Below are positions 1 to 9,104 of a DNA stretch of 13,264 nt, in pieces; within the stretch, counting starts at the first letter, position 1; each line of letters opens with the position of its first letter. The notes under the pieces are model-generated. The model was given only the letters and a program-made list of their open reading frames with translations, ran no database searches and was not told where the DNA came from. This DNA comes from Tubulinosema ratisbonensis (lineage: Eukaryota > Microsporidia > Tubulinosematidae). The stretch is taken from positions 1 through 13,264 of the forward strand of contig RCSS01000211.1 of NCBI GenBank assembly GCA_004000155.1, written 5' to 3'. The translations under genes and the position numbers were made by a program.

Positions 1-852
1 TTTAGTATCTTTAAATGAAAAATATAATGGTAAAAAAAATTGTGGATTCATATGCTGATTCGATTCAAATAATTGTTTTTAAAAATATTGGGACACAAAA
101 TAATTTTTAATTTTTAAATCTATTCCTTAAAAATCAAGTGAGAAAAATAAGAACCAATAAAAATAATTCAATATTTTATTGTTAAACTCAGAAAAAAATT
201 ATCTTAAAAAACTACAAATACTCTTTGTTATTACAATATCAAATTTAAATTGTATAAAAGTATCCCTTTTTACTTGTACAAAAAAATATAAAAAAAAATA
301 TAAGTAAACAACTACGATATAAATGTTAAATCATTGATAGTCGGATCGGGCTTTGGAATAATGTCACAATGATTATTCTTATACAGATTTATAATTTATA
401 TATACATAATTGTAATTTTATCAAAAAACTTATTTCACATAAAGCAAATGATCAAAAAAATTTTTTAACAATATTTTTTATAACTCAACACTAAAATAGA
501 AACTGTTTTTTTTGAATAATTTTATATCTCTATTTTGAAACAGGCAGGTAGAAGTAAAGATTAAATATCGTTTTTCATCAAATAAATAGATCAAATATAC
601 TTTTGATGAAAAAGAATAAATTTTTCAAATTATCTTTTAATTCTATCCCTTTTAAATTGAAAATTTTAAGAGAGCAGGACAAAACATTATAAAAACAATT
701 AGCTTCTCATTCTAGTAACATATTTATTTCAAGGTATTTTATTTGCAATACTAGAAAATGATTTTGTTGCTGAAATCTGAATATCTTTTTATATTTTTAT
801 AAAAATAATACAATTAATATATCTCACTTTTTTTATAATTTTTTTAATTTCT
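1..852. other. Intergenic region without recognisable gene
   Basis: AT-rich, stops in all frames, no tRNA or rRNA pattern seen. It holds a perfect 12-bp inverted repeat (571-613) and a short patch richer in G+C (about 339-353). The plus-strand frame at 2-60 has a faint resemblance to a mariner transposase core but is too weak to call. Confidence 0.6.
571..613. repeat. 12-bp perfect inverted repeat (hairpin)
   Basis: Arms TTTTTCATCAAA (571-582) and TTTGATGAAAAA (602-613), separated by 19 bases. It lies about 265 bases beyond the CTP synthase stop, probably too far for that gene's 3' end. It may be part of a decayed repeat. Confidence 0.6.
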
Positions 853-858
853 TTTATT
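853..858 (-). terminator. Possible poly(A) signal of CTP synthase
   Basis: AATAAA on the minus strand, about 20 bases after the CTP synthase stop codon. The position suits a short 3' UTR. The hexamer is common by chance at this base composition, so support is moderate at best. Confidence 0.4.
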
Positions 859-877
859 CTAATCCTTTATCTCCTTA

Positions 878-2758
878 TTAATTATTATTCTTCTTCTTCA
901 ACCCATAACTTAACAACTGATTAAACAAGCAATGAGGTGCATTTGGCCTGGCATTAAATTCAGGATGGAACTGAACACCTATAAAAAAATCATTATTTTT
1001 ATAATCAAATACTTCCATCCTTTCATTTCCTTCATTCTTACCAACAAATTCTAACCCTTTTTCTTCAAATAAATCTACCATTGCTGTATTTACTTCATAT
1101 CTGTGTCTGTGTCTTTCATATGCCTTCTCTTTCACTTTGTACCACTCTTTTATTCTTCCATCTTTTAAGAATGTTGGTTTATTGCCCAGTCTCATTGTAC
1201 CACCAAAGCTTTTTTGTTCGTAATCATTTAAATAAACTACTACGTTATCATCTCTTTTCTCAAATTCTTCGGAATGTGCTTTCTGTATTCCTAAAACATT
1301 CCTAGCAAATTCTACCACTGCCATTTGGAAACCTAGGCATATTCCTAAGAAAGGAATATTATTGGTCCTAGCATAACTAATTGCTTTGATTTTTCCTTCT
1401 ACCCCTCTAGGACCAAATCCGCCAGGCACAATAATACAATCTGAACCACTTAATAATTCATCCACATCCTTTTCTTCTAAATCAGTGGCTTCTATCCAAT
1501 TAATTACAGCATCTACTTGTAAATGAGCAGCTGAAAATTTTATAGCATTGTGTAATGATAAATAACAATCATTGTTACCTACGTATTTACCAATAATACT
1601 GACTTTTATTTTAGTGTCATATTTTTTACTTAATTTAACAAATCTTTCTTTACATGAAAAAAATAAGAAACTTTCAGTCAAAGAATTTTGGTTGTTTGGG
1701 ATTGGTTCATTTATTAAAGGAGTTTTTTCTATTTTTTCATTTATTTCTTCGTTTATTTCTTTTTTAATTTTTTTATTATTTCTTTTTTTATTTGTTTTTT
1801 TATTTTTTATTTCATTTTTTTTAATTTTATTTTCTTCTGATGTGTCATTTAAAGTGTCATTTACACAGCTAAGTATTTGATTTGTTAATTCTTCTTCATA
1901 AACAATATTTTTTAAATTTAAATGCTTTTTTACACTTTCAAATACCCCTTGACTGTTCAATAATTCAGGTAAATCATAAACACTGTTTAATGTTTTAGAC
2001 TGAAAAATGTCTTCTATTTCTACTTCACAAAAATTAGAAATCTTTTCTTTGATTGATGAATCTATGTTTATTTCACTTCTACAGACAATTATGTCTGGTT
2101 TAATGCCAAAGGAAAGACTTTTTCTGATTGAATTTTGAATTGGCTTGGTTTTTAATTCGCCATTGCTGATTTGTGGTAAAAATTCTACTGTCACAATCAA
2201 AAAATCATTTTTACCCGCTTCTCTTTTAATCTGTCTGAGTGATTCTGAGAATACCAATGATTCAATGTCACCAATCGTACCTCCCAATTCAATAATACAA
2301 ATTTCTGGCTTGGTTTTGTTATTTTTTTCAAAAGATACTCCCATTTTNATTGGNATACTGGATGCTTCTTTGATCTTCTTCTTAATCAAATTTGTTACGT
2401 GTGGTATCATTTGCACTGTCTTTCCTAAAAAAGATCCTTCTCTCTCTTTTTTTATAATCTCATCAAATATTTTACCTGTGGTGATACAATGTGCTCCTGT
2501 CAATGAAATATCTAAGAATCTTTCATAATTTCCTAGGTCTAAATCTACCTCTGTGCCATCCTCTAAAACATACACCTCTCCATGGTCAAAAGGATTTAGT
2601 GTCCCTGCATCCAAATTNATGTAAGGATCTATCTTAATGAATGTTACAGGGTATCCTTTTGACTGTAACAATACTCCTAAGCTACTGGCAGTCACTCCTT
2701 TGCCCACTCCAGAAAGTGTTCCTNNTGNNNNCAAAATATACTTCATGCTCTGTGTCAT
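878..2758 (-). CDS. CTP synthase (glutamine-hydrolysing)
   Basis: Makes CTP from UTP, ATP and glutamine, the last step of cytosolic pyrimidine nucleotide synthesis. 626 aa against about 545-590 in the family. Seen: N-terminal amidoligase domain (about 5-290) with P-loop GTLSGVGKG (K20), DPYx[26 protein letters not shown] and [10 protein letters not shown]; a Lys/Asn/Glu-rich linker (about 300-375); a class I glutamine amidotransferase domain (about 383-620) with oxyanion loop PGGFGPRG, nucleophile Cys474 in GICLGFQ, and His598 and Glu600 in QFHPEF. All catalytic residues are present, so it should be active. Met1 is chosen because an in-frame TAA lies directly upstream and CCCC sits three bases before that TAA-ATG; Met5 is the alternative and matches the usual family start MKY. 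The N bases hide residues 10-12 (family V-S/T-G), 47, 135 and 137; the last three codons are ATN, so Ile or Met. No intron seen. URA7/CTPS1 orthologue. Confidence 0.97.
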   Translation of the reverse strand: MTQSMKYILXXXGTLSGVGKGVTASSLGVLLQSKGYPVTFIKIDPYXNLDAGTLNPFDHGEVYVLEDGTEVDLDLGNYERFLDISLTGAHCITTGKIFDEIIKKEREGSFLGKTVQMIPHVTNLIKKKIKEASSXPXKMGVSFEKNNKTKPEICIIELGGTIGDIESLVFSESLRQIKREAGKNDFLIVTVEFLPQISNGELKTKPIQNSIRKSLSFGIKPDIIVCRSEINIDSSIKEKISNFCEVEIEDIFQSKTLNSVYDLPELLNSQGVFESVKKHLNLKNIVYEEELTNQILSCVNDTLNDTSEENKIKKNEIKNKKTNKKRNNKKIKKEINEEINEKIEKTPLINEPIPNNQNSLTESFLFFSCKERFVKLSKKYDTKIKVSIIGKYVGNNDCYLSLHNAIKFSAAHLQVDAVINWIEATDLEEKDVDELLSGSDCIIVPGGFGPRGVEGKIKAISYARTNNIPFLGICLGFQMAVVEFARNVLGIQKAHSEEFEKRDDNVVVYLNDYEQKSFGGTMRLGNKPTFLKDGRIKEWYKVKEKAYERHRHRYEVNTAMVDLFEEKGLEFVGKNEGNERMEVFDYKNNDFFIGVQFHPEFNARPNAPHCLFNQLLSYGLKKKNNN

Positions 2759-2765
2759 TTAGGGG
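2759..2765 (-). promoter_or_regulatory. CCC-type start signal of CTP synthase
   Basis: On the minus strand the sequence reads CCCCTAAATG, with the CCCC at 2762-2765 and the ATG at 2758. In several microsporidia a CCC motif immediately upstream of the start codon marks expressed genes with very short 5' leaders. A C4 run is conspicuous in such an AT-rich spacer. That it is functional here is inferred. Confidence 0.55.
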
Positions 2766-3284
2766 TAACATTTTTTTCATTTTTATACTTTTTTCTGAAA
2801 CTTTTTGGTGTGATTTTGTTTATTGTTTTTATGAATTAAAAAGGAAGATTGGCTGCTGTTCAAACATTTTTAGTGTTTGATTCATTTTGTTTTTATGGCT
2901 TTGTTATAAATTTATGCCGCATAAAATTAAATAAATATTTAACAAAATTTATTTTACAAATTTTATGATGTCTCTTTCTTTGATAAAATTTTACCATTTA
3001 AAATTTTAACTATTTGAAAGTTTACATTAAAAGATTTCATTTTATCAAACAAAGTTTTGATGAATTTGTCAAAATTGGTAACATAAAAATAACAATATTT
3101 AAATTAAAAAAAATATATTTTAAAATATTTTTTAAGTATTGTTTATTAATTTTTTCTATATTTAGAAATTTTCCCAGGTGAGAAATCTTTAATAAATTTT
3201 AAAAAATATATTTTATAAACACTTATTTTTTTAAATTAAATAAAACTAAGAATTTTATCAAATAAAAATGTCACATAATTTTTT
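2766..3284. other. Spacer between UBA2 and CTP synthase
   Basis: About 520 bases without a gene. It holds the CTP synthase promoter region and the 3' end of UBA2. An 11-bp inverted repeat is present: TTTGATAAAAT at 2979-2989 and ATTTTATCAAA at 3039-3049. A further ATTTTATCAAA copy lies near 3252-3262, and a 7-bp hairpin (TCAAACA/TGTTTGA) at 2860-2880. No clear TATA box can be told from the AT background. Confidence 0.5.
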
Positions 3285-4523
3285 TTAATTCATTTCTTCG
3301 CTCATTTCATTATAAATTAAAATCAAAGAATCTCCTTTTACATAAAAAAATGAATTATTTGGAATATTTAAATTATTTTTTAAATTATTATTTAAATATT
3401 TGTTAAAATAAACAATATCTTCATAAAAAATACTTTCTATATTTTTTATGTGTTTATTTAACAAATTAAATAATTCTTTAAAATTTAAATCTTTTTTTCT
3501 TTTTAAAATAAAAATAGAATTTTTACAAAATGAACATTCTTCATTTTTTTCTGCTGGCTCTGTCATAAGAAATTTTTTTGAAGAAAAAATGTAAAAGTTT
3601 TTCTTTTTTAGGTAGGAAAGGTACATAAAAGAAGCTATTATTGAATTAGTAGTGCAAATTGATGGTATAATTTTACCAATAATGCTCTGTGATTCAAAAT
3701 ATGACTTAGTTTCAATGTCAAAAAAGTAAGCTCTGACCAGTGAAATATTATAAATCAGGCTCATTGTTAATTTATCATCCTTGTCAAATATTATTTCTTC
3801 TTTTTTTAACACATTTTTGTAAATTTCTTCTGTTTCTTCCAAAATTTCTTTTACTTCTTTTTTTGAGAAAAAATCTGAAATTTGATTGGTTAATTTTATT
3901 CTTTTATTTTTTTCATTTTCTTCTTCGTTTGTTAAAAAATCAAATTCATTTTTTAAAATGTCAANTAATTCTTTTTTTTCTTTACATTTTTCTAAAAAGA
4001 TTTCTTTTGACCAAATTAAACAGTGCTCAAAATTNGTTGGTTGACTTCTAATTGTACAAACAGGTATTTCTTTCTCTATTTTTTCAGGTATACACCTAAA
4101 ACATTCATTCTTATAATCAAAATAAACACTCTGCCCNAAAAAACCAGTACTTCCTCCGTCTATAAGAATAGTTTTGGTGATTAAACACCTATCATTGACA
4201 TATTTTCTTGCTTTATTATTGTCTAAACAGTTAAACACAACAGAAAATTTGCTAAAGAAATCTTTATCAAACTCATAGATACTTTTTGTTAAGACTGTTA
4301 GGTTGGCAGTGTAATTCATTGTTTTAAACATTTTTCCTGCTACTTCTGCTTTAAAACTTTTAATATCTCTAGTCTTAAATAAGAACTGTCTGTTTNGGTT
4401 GGTTAATTCTATTTTATCGTAATCTACNAATGTTAAATTTTTTATCTTTTTCATGTAAAATAACTTTATTAATTCACAACCTATTCCTCCTGTGCCAACA
4501 ATTAAAAAAGATTCTTTTTCCAT
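3285..4523 (-). CDS. UBA2: SUMO-activating enzyme subunit 2 (UBA2), minimal form
   Basis: Catalytic half of the heterodimeric E1 that adenylates SUMO and carries it as a thioester before transfer to Ubc9; the partner, Aos1, is not in this window. 412 aa against about 640 in human and yeast. Seen: nucleotide-binding motif VGTGGIGCELIK (9-20), VDYDKIELTNxNRQFLF (33-49), Lys58 in the SKAQVA-like segment, LDNNKAR (Asp101); zinc ligands Cys141/Cys144 (CFRC) and Cys330/Cys333 (CSFC); active-site Cys156 in PVCTIRSQP followed by HCLIWSKE, diagnostic of UBA2 rather than UBA3 or UBA1; adenylation-domain end IIPSICTTNSIIA (285-297). A short ubiquitin-fold domain ends in YVKGDSLILIYNE. The catalytic-cysteine domain is compressed and the C-terminal tail (NLS and SUMO-interaction motif in other species) is absent. 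The N-containing codon before NF is ACN, so residue 163 is Thr. The ATG at 4523 fits the domain start. Confidence 0.93.
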   Translation of the reverse strand: MEKESFLIVGTGGIGCELIKLFYMKKIKNLTXVDYDKIELTNXNRQFLFKTRDIKSFKAEVAGKMFKTMNYTANLTVLTKSIYEFDKDFFSKFSVVFNCLDNNKARKYVNDRCLITKTILIDGGSTGFXGQSVYFDYKNECFRCIPEKIEKEIPVCTIRSQPXNFEHCLIWSKEIFLEKCKEKKELXDILKNEFDFLTNEEENEKNKRIKLTNQISDFFSKKEVKEILEETEEIYKNVLKKEEIIFDKDDKLTMSLIYNISLVRAYFFDIETKSYFESQSIIGKIIPSICTTNSIIASFMYLSYLKKKNFYIFSSKKFLMTEPAEKNEECSFCKNSIFILKRKKDLNFKELFNLLNKHIKNIESIFYEDIVYFNKYLNNNLKNNLNIPNNSFFYVKGDSLILIYNEMSEEMN

Positions 4524-4690
4524 GTAAAATTAAAAAAATAAATTATTTAAAATTTTTAAAATAAAAAATTTTTAATTTTTCATTTTCGTTTGAAAATAAA
4601 AAAATTTACCACACTCATTTTTTGGCATGCTATCTTAAAATTTATCCTTTAAATCAAATTAAAGATTGTCAAGCAGTTTTTTTGTCAAAT
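4524..4690. other. UBA2 upstream region
   Basis: AT-rich sequence upstream of UBA2. No CCC tract is near its ATG, unlike CTP synthase; the minus strand reads AATTTTACATG, compatible only with a weak AAATTT-type signal. No divergent intact gene follows. Confidence 0.35.
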
Positions 4691-5173
4691 TTTGTTTAAA
4701 GGTGGAATCTAAAATAAACTATCAATCAGAAGTATCAAAAGGCACTGTTTTGAATTTAGCAAAAACTTGAAAAAATTTTATATAAAATAAAGTGTTTAAA
4801 AATATAAATCTAAAATAGAAAGGGTTGATAAGATAGTGTAGATATATGAGATTGGTTTTTTGTAAAAATGTTATACAGGCAGAAAAAAGCAAACTTAATT
4901 TTTTTAAGACAATTGATGGAGATATTAATAATAATGTTGAATACGTAGATCTTAGTTCTCCTTTTAGAAGAAAGGAATAATAGAACAATTACCTAAAAAA
5001 AGTTGGTTTGTTGTTACCCTTTAAAATATTTAAAGGAAAGGTTCAGAGTAAAGATGCGTTCTCAATTCTGTATTCTTTACACCCCTAAACACAAAGTGAT
5101 TAGGGCAACCAAAACATATAATCTACTAAGGATAAAAAAACAAAAATTAAAAATAAAAACATCTGAAAAATAA
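4690..5173 (+). pseudogene. Possible decayed gene, unrecognised
   Basis: Three consecutive plus-strand pieces read more like protein than the surrounding sequence. First, about 4690-4850, frame with KIERVDKIV and two stops. Second, 4846-4980, an ATG-started 44-codon frame ending VEYVDLSSPFRRKE, with a strong RNY codon pattern. Third, 4993-5173, a frame with an internal ATG at 5054, containing YTPKHKVIRATKTYNLLR. The frames shift between pieces, as in a dead gene. I do not recognise the family. The 4846-4980 frame could be a real small gene; a GGG lies 22 bases before its ATG, but that proves little. The antisense frame (4722-4988) has no ATG and is disregarded. Confidence 0.25.
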
Positions 5174-5514
5174 ATACAACCAAGCACAATTATTCATTCA
5201 TACAAATTAACATTAAACATGTCACATCAAATAAAATCAAGCTAAAAAACACAAAAACGTAAAGCATACAAAAATTTTGTTGATCCACAAAGCTAGGCTA
5301 ATACGCGATTAATTAAGTGTTTATGGTTCTTGTTGTGAATTTAAAAGAAAAAGAGAATAAAAGAAAGGAGTGACAGCATAATTATATCAAGGAAATTGAA
5401 TTTAGAAGAGTAAATAAAGATAGCAATGAATATTTTTCTATTTAATTTGAAAATACGTTTTTAATTAAAATAAAATAAATAATGTATTTTATTTTTTTTT
5501 AATAAAAAAAGGTA
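5174..5514. other. A-rich gap before pogo-A
   Basis: No gene. The plus strand is markedly A-rich, continuing the bias of the segment to its left and suggesting a decayed sense strand. Short protein-like pieces occur (for example around 5265-5345, with KILLIHKARLIRD) but they are broken and not assignable. Confidence 0.35.
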
Positions 5515-5575
5515 ATTTTCTTATCCCTATAAAAAGACCGCTTACGCGAAGTTTATTTTGCTCTTAACCTTTTAA

Positions 5576-6041
5576 AAAAGAAAGACCTTTTCATTAAAAA
5601 TCTGCAAAGAACTCCAGATATGTAAAAGCACAACATTCAGAATTAAAAAAACGCAGCAAAACTAAAAGAATTTAACAAAAATAAAGAGAAAGAGAAAAAA
5701 ATAAGCCGTAAAAGCAAATTTGAAAAAATAAACAATTTAATCGAAAAATTCGTTTGTAGATGCAATAAGGCTTATATACCGATAAATTGTAATACTATTA
5801 AAACTGCTACGATTTGTTTTGCTAAATAAAATAACATTGAAGGCTTTACTACTTTAAATGGATAGATTAAAGTTTTAAAATTTCGGCCAATCTATTATCA
5901 GTGTGTACAACGGAAGAAAACACTTCCTCTGGTGCAAAAGAAGCAGTTTTTTTACAAAGCATATTNTATTTTAAAAACGTAAAACTCTTATCATTTACTT
6001 TAGACATAAATTAAACAAAATCTTCTCTTATCTAGTATAAA
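5576..6041 (+). pseudogene. pogo-A transposase, N-terminal part (HTH, CENP-B domain)
   Basis: Broken DDE_1-type transposase. Frame 5576-5662 gives KRKTFSLK then ICKELQICKSTTFRIKK, the DNA-binding psq/CENP-B N-terminal helix-turn-helix, with the helix between them deleted. Frame 5647-5826 (60 open codons) has KSKFEKINNLIEKF and IPINCNTIKTATICFAK, matching the CENP-B/Tc5 DNA-binding domain (family pattern IPISGxxIxxKAxxFAK). Frame 5833 onward has NG then TAG where the family has Trp (GW). Frame about 5889-6013 has GEE-like TEENTSSGAKEA, the region preceding the first catalytic Asp. A last frame (SLI, stop, YKY) ends at the TA where pogo-B inserted. At least four frame changes and several stops; certainly dead. 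Confidence 0.65.
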
Positions 6042-6043
6042 TA
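6042..6043 (+). repeat. TA target-site duplication, left copy
   Basis: TA directly before the CAGTG end of pogo-B; pairs with TA at 7765-7766. Pogo and other Tc1/mariner elements duplicate TA. A two-base duplication alone is weak, but reading pogo-A across the junction (using one TA) keeps its frame. Confidence 0.55.
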
Positions 6044-6087
6044 CAGTGAAACCTTTATCAAGGCACAGGATAATTGATAAACTTTAG
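6044..6087 (+). repeat. pogo-B left terminal inverted repeat
   Basis: Begins CAGTGAAACC, contains GGATAATTGATAAA. TA precedes it. The partner end lies at about 7730-7764 and is more degraded. Confidence 0.55.
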
Positions 6088-6394
6088 CATAACAAAATAA
6101 TAATTATAACTTTATTTTAGATGAGAATTTATGTATAATTGTAATTTTCTATTCTAAGAAAAATCTTTATTTTTTTAAATACATTATAATAACATATTTC
6201 AATCTTTATTTTTGATAAAAACATGGGCATTAATTAACAAATAAAATTTAAATTTTAATAAACTAAAATAAATAAAATTTTAATAACTAAACTTTATAAA
6301 GATATTGGTCTAACTATAGTTTACAAATTTAAAGTCAATTTTCATATAATTTAATGTTAAGATTTTTTTAACGCAATAATATAAAAGAAATCAC

Positions 6395-7667
6395 AGGATA
6401 GTTTTTTGAGAGAAGTCTCAAACTTTTCTTATGTGTAGCAAAAATCGCTGTTTGGTTTGCTTCTTCTTTTGTCAAGAATGCAGAAAATTTTATATTTATC
6501 ACTATCAACAAGAAAGTTAAATCGTTTTTGATAAAACTTAAAATAATTTTTGCCTTTTGCTAAAATTTTAGAATTCTATTATATTTAATGTTATTTGAAT
6601 CATTCCTTTGATTTGTATATATCTAATGCTATTTCTTATGAGACCTTATTAACATGTTCTTTATATTTATTTGAATTAAGAACTTTCTATGACAGTAACA
6701 ATATAATTTTGTGATTATTTATTCATCGTATGTTTGATCATTTTAGAGCATCTAAAAGGTTTGTCTTTTTGAGTTCTTCTTTAAACTCCTTTCTTTGTAA
6801 ATATAACATGTGTTTCAAAAATGATTTCTTATAATGCCTTTTAATAGCTGTTATTCTATCTAAATCAAGATACTACAGCAGAGATATAGCTGTTGAATGG
6901 ATATACGAGATTTGTATGTTTGAAAATGAATTAACATTGTCGCTGTGCAGTTTTCCCATTAAAATATTTTCTGATATTTTTTATATGTTTCTCATTTATA
7001 TTAATTAAATGATTTACCTAAAGGATACCTTAAATACGAGCTGTTTTGTTAGCCTAATCTTTCATTTTACGTCATATTAATTTATCCTTAACCCAACTCA
7101 AAATTTTTATTTCAATTATGAATGGATTAAAAATTTGACAATTGTGATTTTTCTCAGTAGCGATAAAATATTGTTTTAGCTTTTTTGACCTTAAATTTTT
7201 TTATTTGTCTTAACAGTATTTTCAAGAAGAAATTAATATAATAACGAAGTTTTATCAAGATTTAAAATATCGCAAGGGCACTAAAATCTGCAATATTTAT
7301 CTAAAAAACATAACAAAATTTCTAAGCAGCATTTGTATCTCAAGATTTAACTTCTCAATAAATATCATATTAAGTAAGTTAAATTGTTCTATCAATTTAC
7401 TGATTATTTTTGTCTACTTAAAATTAATAAAAATTTATTTTATCAGCGTATTTAAAGCAGATTTCTAATTTATAGAAAATAGTTGATACTAAATCTAAAT
7501 TACACTTCTGTATATAATTTATTTAAATTTACTTGTATTTTTGTATCAATACTGTTTAACCTCTTTCTTATTAGTTTTTTACTAGCAATATTATTTATAC
7601 CTCATTAGCCTTTTCCAATACATAATTCTTTAAAAATAGAGTATTTTTCTAAAATATCCTTGTATTT
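6395..7667 (-). pseudogene. pogo-B transposase (DDE_1 type)
   Basis: Nearly full-length but broken pogo/Tigger transposase read from 7667 leftwards. Helix-turn-helix region 7667-7572 (ILEKYSIFKELCIGKG, two stops, GINNIASKKLI). CENP-B domain about 7465-7400 (EICFKYADKINFY). First catalytic Asp at 7256-7254 in CDILNLDKTSLLY, where the family has NxDETxLFY; Glu has become Lys. Second catalytic Asp at 6941-6939 in KLHSDN, 105 codons later, a normal spacing. The frame 6980-6741 is open for 80 codons except one TAG at a conserved Gln: it continues as ISLL-stop-YLDLDR (family SLLQPLDQG), AIKRHYKKSFLKHML and TNLLDALK. A C-terminal tail (EEANQTAIFATHKKSLRLL) lies at about 6473-6400. Many differences from the family are explained by C-to-T or G-to-A changes. 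Confidence 0.75.
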
Positions 7668-7764
7668 GTATCAATTTAAAAATTTTTAATATCTTTTTTC
7701 TATTTCAAATAACAAAAAATTTTTTGTAATACATAAAGCTAAATTAAAATCTGTTATTACAGCG

Positions 7765-7766
7765 TA
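7765..7766 (+). repeat. TA target-site duplication, right copy
   Basis: TA directly after the right end of pogo-B (ACAGCG|TA). Pairs with 6042-6043. Confidence 0.5.
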
Positions 7767-8620
7767 TTTTTAAGAAAATCAAATCCTGCCATCAATAAAA
7801 TAATATTTTTATACATAATAACCATATAAAAATAAAAATTACATTTTAATTTTGTAATGAAAAAATTTTGAATTATGTTGTGCTTAAATTTAAATTTATT
7901 GTGTACAAAACGACCACATGTATAATTTGTGCATATGTACTTTTTAAAATTAAAAAAATTCATAGGTTTTGGAGCAAATTTTGCATTTTTTTACATAGAA
8001 TAATCAACTGATTTTTATTTCAATTAGAAGTGCTGTAGATTCATTTTTTTATAACCTAAGAACACTTGTGATCAATGCATTTGTAACATATTAACTAGCA
8101 TTTTTGTAATTATATATAGTTAATTTAGTTATTATGATATTTCAAATTATAAAATTTTTACATGATAAATTTATAAAGTTGGTTTTACTTAATTGTTTTT
8201 AGAATAAATTAAATAAAATATGATTCTAAAACACAAAAGACAAAATTAATAACACACCTTTATTAGATTGTGCAGATATTAGTTAAAGTTAAAATATTAG
8301 TTGATATAAATCTGAAATAAGGAACGTAATTTTTATTAAAACCAAGAGCGTTATTCTGATGTGTATTTTAAAAACACAATGATTGATATTTAGTTTTTTG
8401 AACAATAGTATAATAACAAACTGATACTTCAAACTCTAAACTCTTAATTTTTTAAAAATTAAAATAGATCCTACATTTCAGTTACATATTTTTGTTAAAT
8501 ATAAGTTAAGAATTTATAAAAAATAGATGCTCTATTGAAAATTTTAAGGACTTTTCATTTTTTACTTTAACCTTTATGTAAAATATGTTGTTTGTGAAGG
8601 TATTGTTGATTTCTTCTTTT
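7767..8620 (+). pseudogene. pogo-A transposase, C-terminal part
   Basis: Continuation of pogo-A beyond the pogo-B insertion. Joining 6041 plus one TA to 7767 continues the frame as YKYF-stop-ENQILP, the segment that follows the first catalytic Asp in pogo transposases (LFYKxxPxxTL). Frame 7853-8008 has CIICAYVLFKIKKIHRFWSK, compared with LLCANMDGxEKLKPLVIGKS in the family. Frame 8254-8379 has PLLDCAD, the second catalytic Asp region (LLLDNCxxH), then IRNVIFIKTKSVILMCIL, matching GVIRNFKxxYR...L. Near 8523-8560, DALLKIL corresponds to NLLDAI. Stops and shifts separate the blocks. The middle blocks are less certain than the N-terminal part. An antisense 68-codon ORF (7757-7963) is a shadow. Confidence 0.5.
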
Positions 8621-9104
8621 GCAATTTTCAGACATTAAAAATTTTTAAAAGATAATTATTTTCTGACATAATAAATACCATTCAAAGTATAAAATTGCTT
8701 TCGTTTTAAGAAAAAATTTTTTTTATTTTAATTATTAAGTGTGCATAAATCAGACTGCAATATTTATTATAATATTTTTGATTTTAAAAAATGTTTAAAC
8801 AACATTAATTTTATCTATTCAATCAAGTTATAATTTTCTATCTCCAAAACTTTTAAATTTATAATTTGTTAGTAGTATTTAAAACAGGTTAAAAAACTTT
8901 ATATGAGCTAGCAGAAAGAATACTATCTCTGAAAAATATAAACAAAAAAAATCTAAAATCGTGTTTTTAAAAAATATTTTTACTAATTGTGTGATATTAT
9001 TGCAAACAATCAAAAAAGTCTAGAGACATTGTTTTTAAATTTAAATAAAAAATTTATATTTTTTGAAAGGGTTTAATTAGTATTTAATCAAGTTTGATTT
9101 AAAA
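8621..9104. other. 3' part of pogo-A or unassigned AT-rich sequence
   Basis: No open frame with recognisable motifs. A short plus-strand piece at about 8896-8965 (LYELAERILSLKNINKKNLK) is protein-like but isolated. Probably untranslated or C-terminal residue of pogo-A. Confidence 0.35.

Larger units (their letters stand above)
6044..7764 (-). mobile_element. Decayed pogo/Tigger-like transposon (pogo-B) nested in pogo-A
   Basis: A 1.7-kb dead element with its transposase on the minus strand. The left end, CAGTGAAACCTTTATCAAGG then CACAGGATAATTGATAAA, has the look of pogo/Tigger terminal inverted repeats. The right end (reverse complement of about 7730-7764, starting CGCTGTAA and continuing ACAG...TTTAGCTTTA) aligns with the left one if about nine bases are missing. 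TA flanks both ends. The insertion splits pogo-A close to its first catalytic Asp, and pogo-A resumes in frame right after the right TA. An alternative right end near 8171-8190 (TTATAAAGTTGGTTTTACTT) was considered but would swallow pogo-A coding sequence. Confidence 0.65.

Noticed and set aside
2..60. NEKYNGKKNCGFIC frame resembling the DEKKFNLDGPDGF core of mariner-type transposases
   Set aside because: Too short and too few identities; no further motif follows in any frame.
339..353. G+C-richer patch (AGTCGGATCGGGCTT); its reverse complement encodes IPKPDPTIND
   Set aside because: Isolated, no supporting frame or structure; not a tRNA or snRNA motif I can recognise.
1081..2880. Plus-strand frames opposite CTP synthase (74-127 codons)
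   Set aside because: Antisense shadows of a well-conserved gene.
3740..4051. 103-codon plus-strand frame opposite UBA2
   Set aside because: Antisense shadow; low-complexity Leu/Phe composition from a Lys/Glu-rich sense strand.
4722..4988. 88-codon minus-strand frame resembling a hydrophobic membrane protein
   Set aside because: It starts with TTG and has no ATG anywhere. The apparent hydrophobicity is what the antisense of an A-rich, RNY-structured plus strand gives.
7757..7963. 68-codon minus-strand ORF with ATG and a CTNYTC motif, at first suspected to be a Merlin zinc ribbon
   Set aside because: The plus strand here carries the pogo-A block CIICAY...KKIHRF in the right position after the insertion, so the minus frame is a shadow.
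8171..8190. TTATAAAGTTGGTTTTACTT as right end of pogo-B
   Set aside because: Would place pogo-A coding blocks inside pogo-B; the TA-flanked end at 7764 restores the pogo-A frame.
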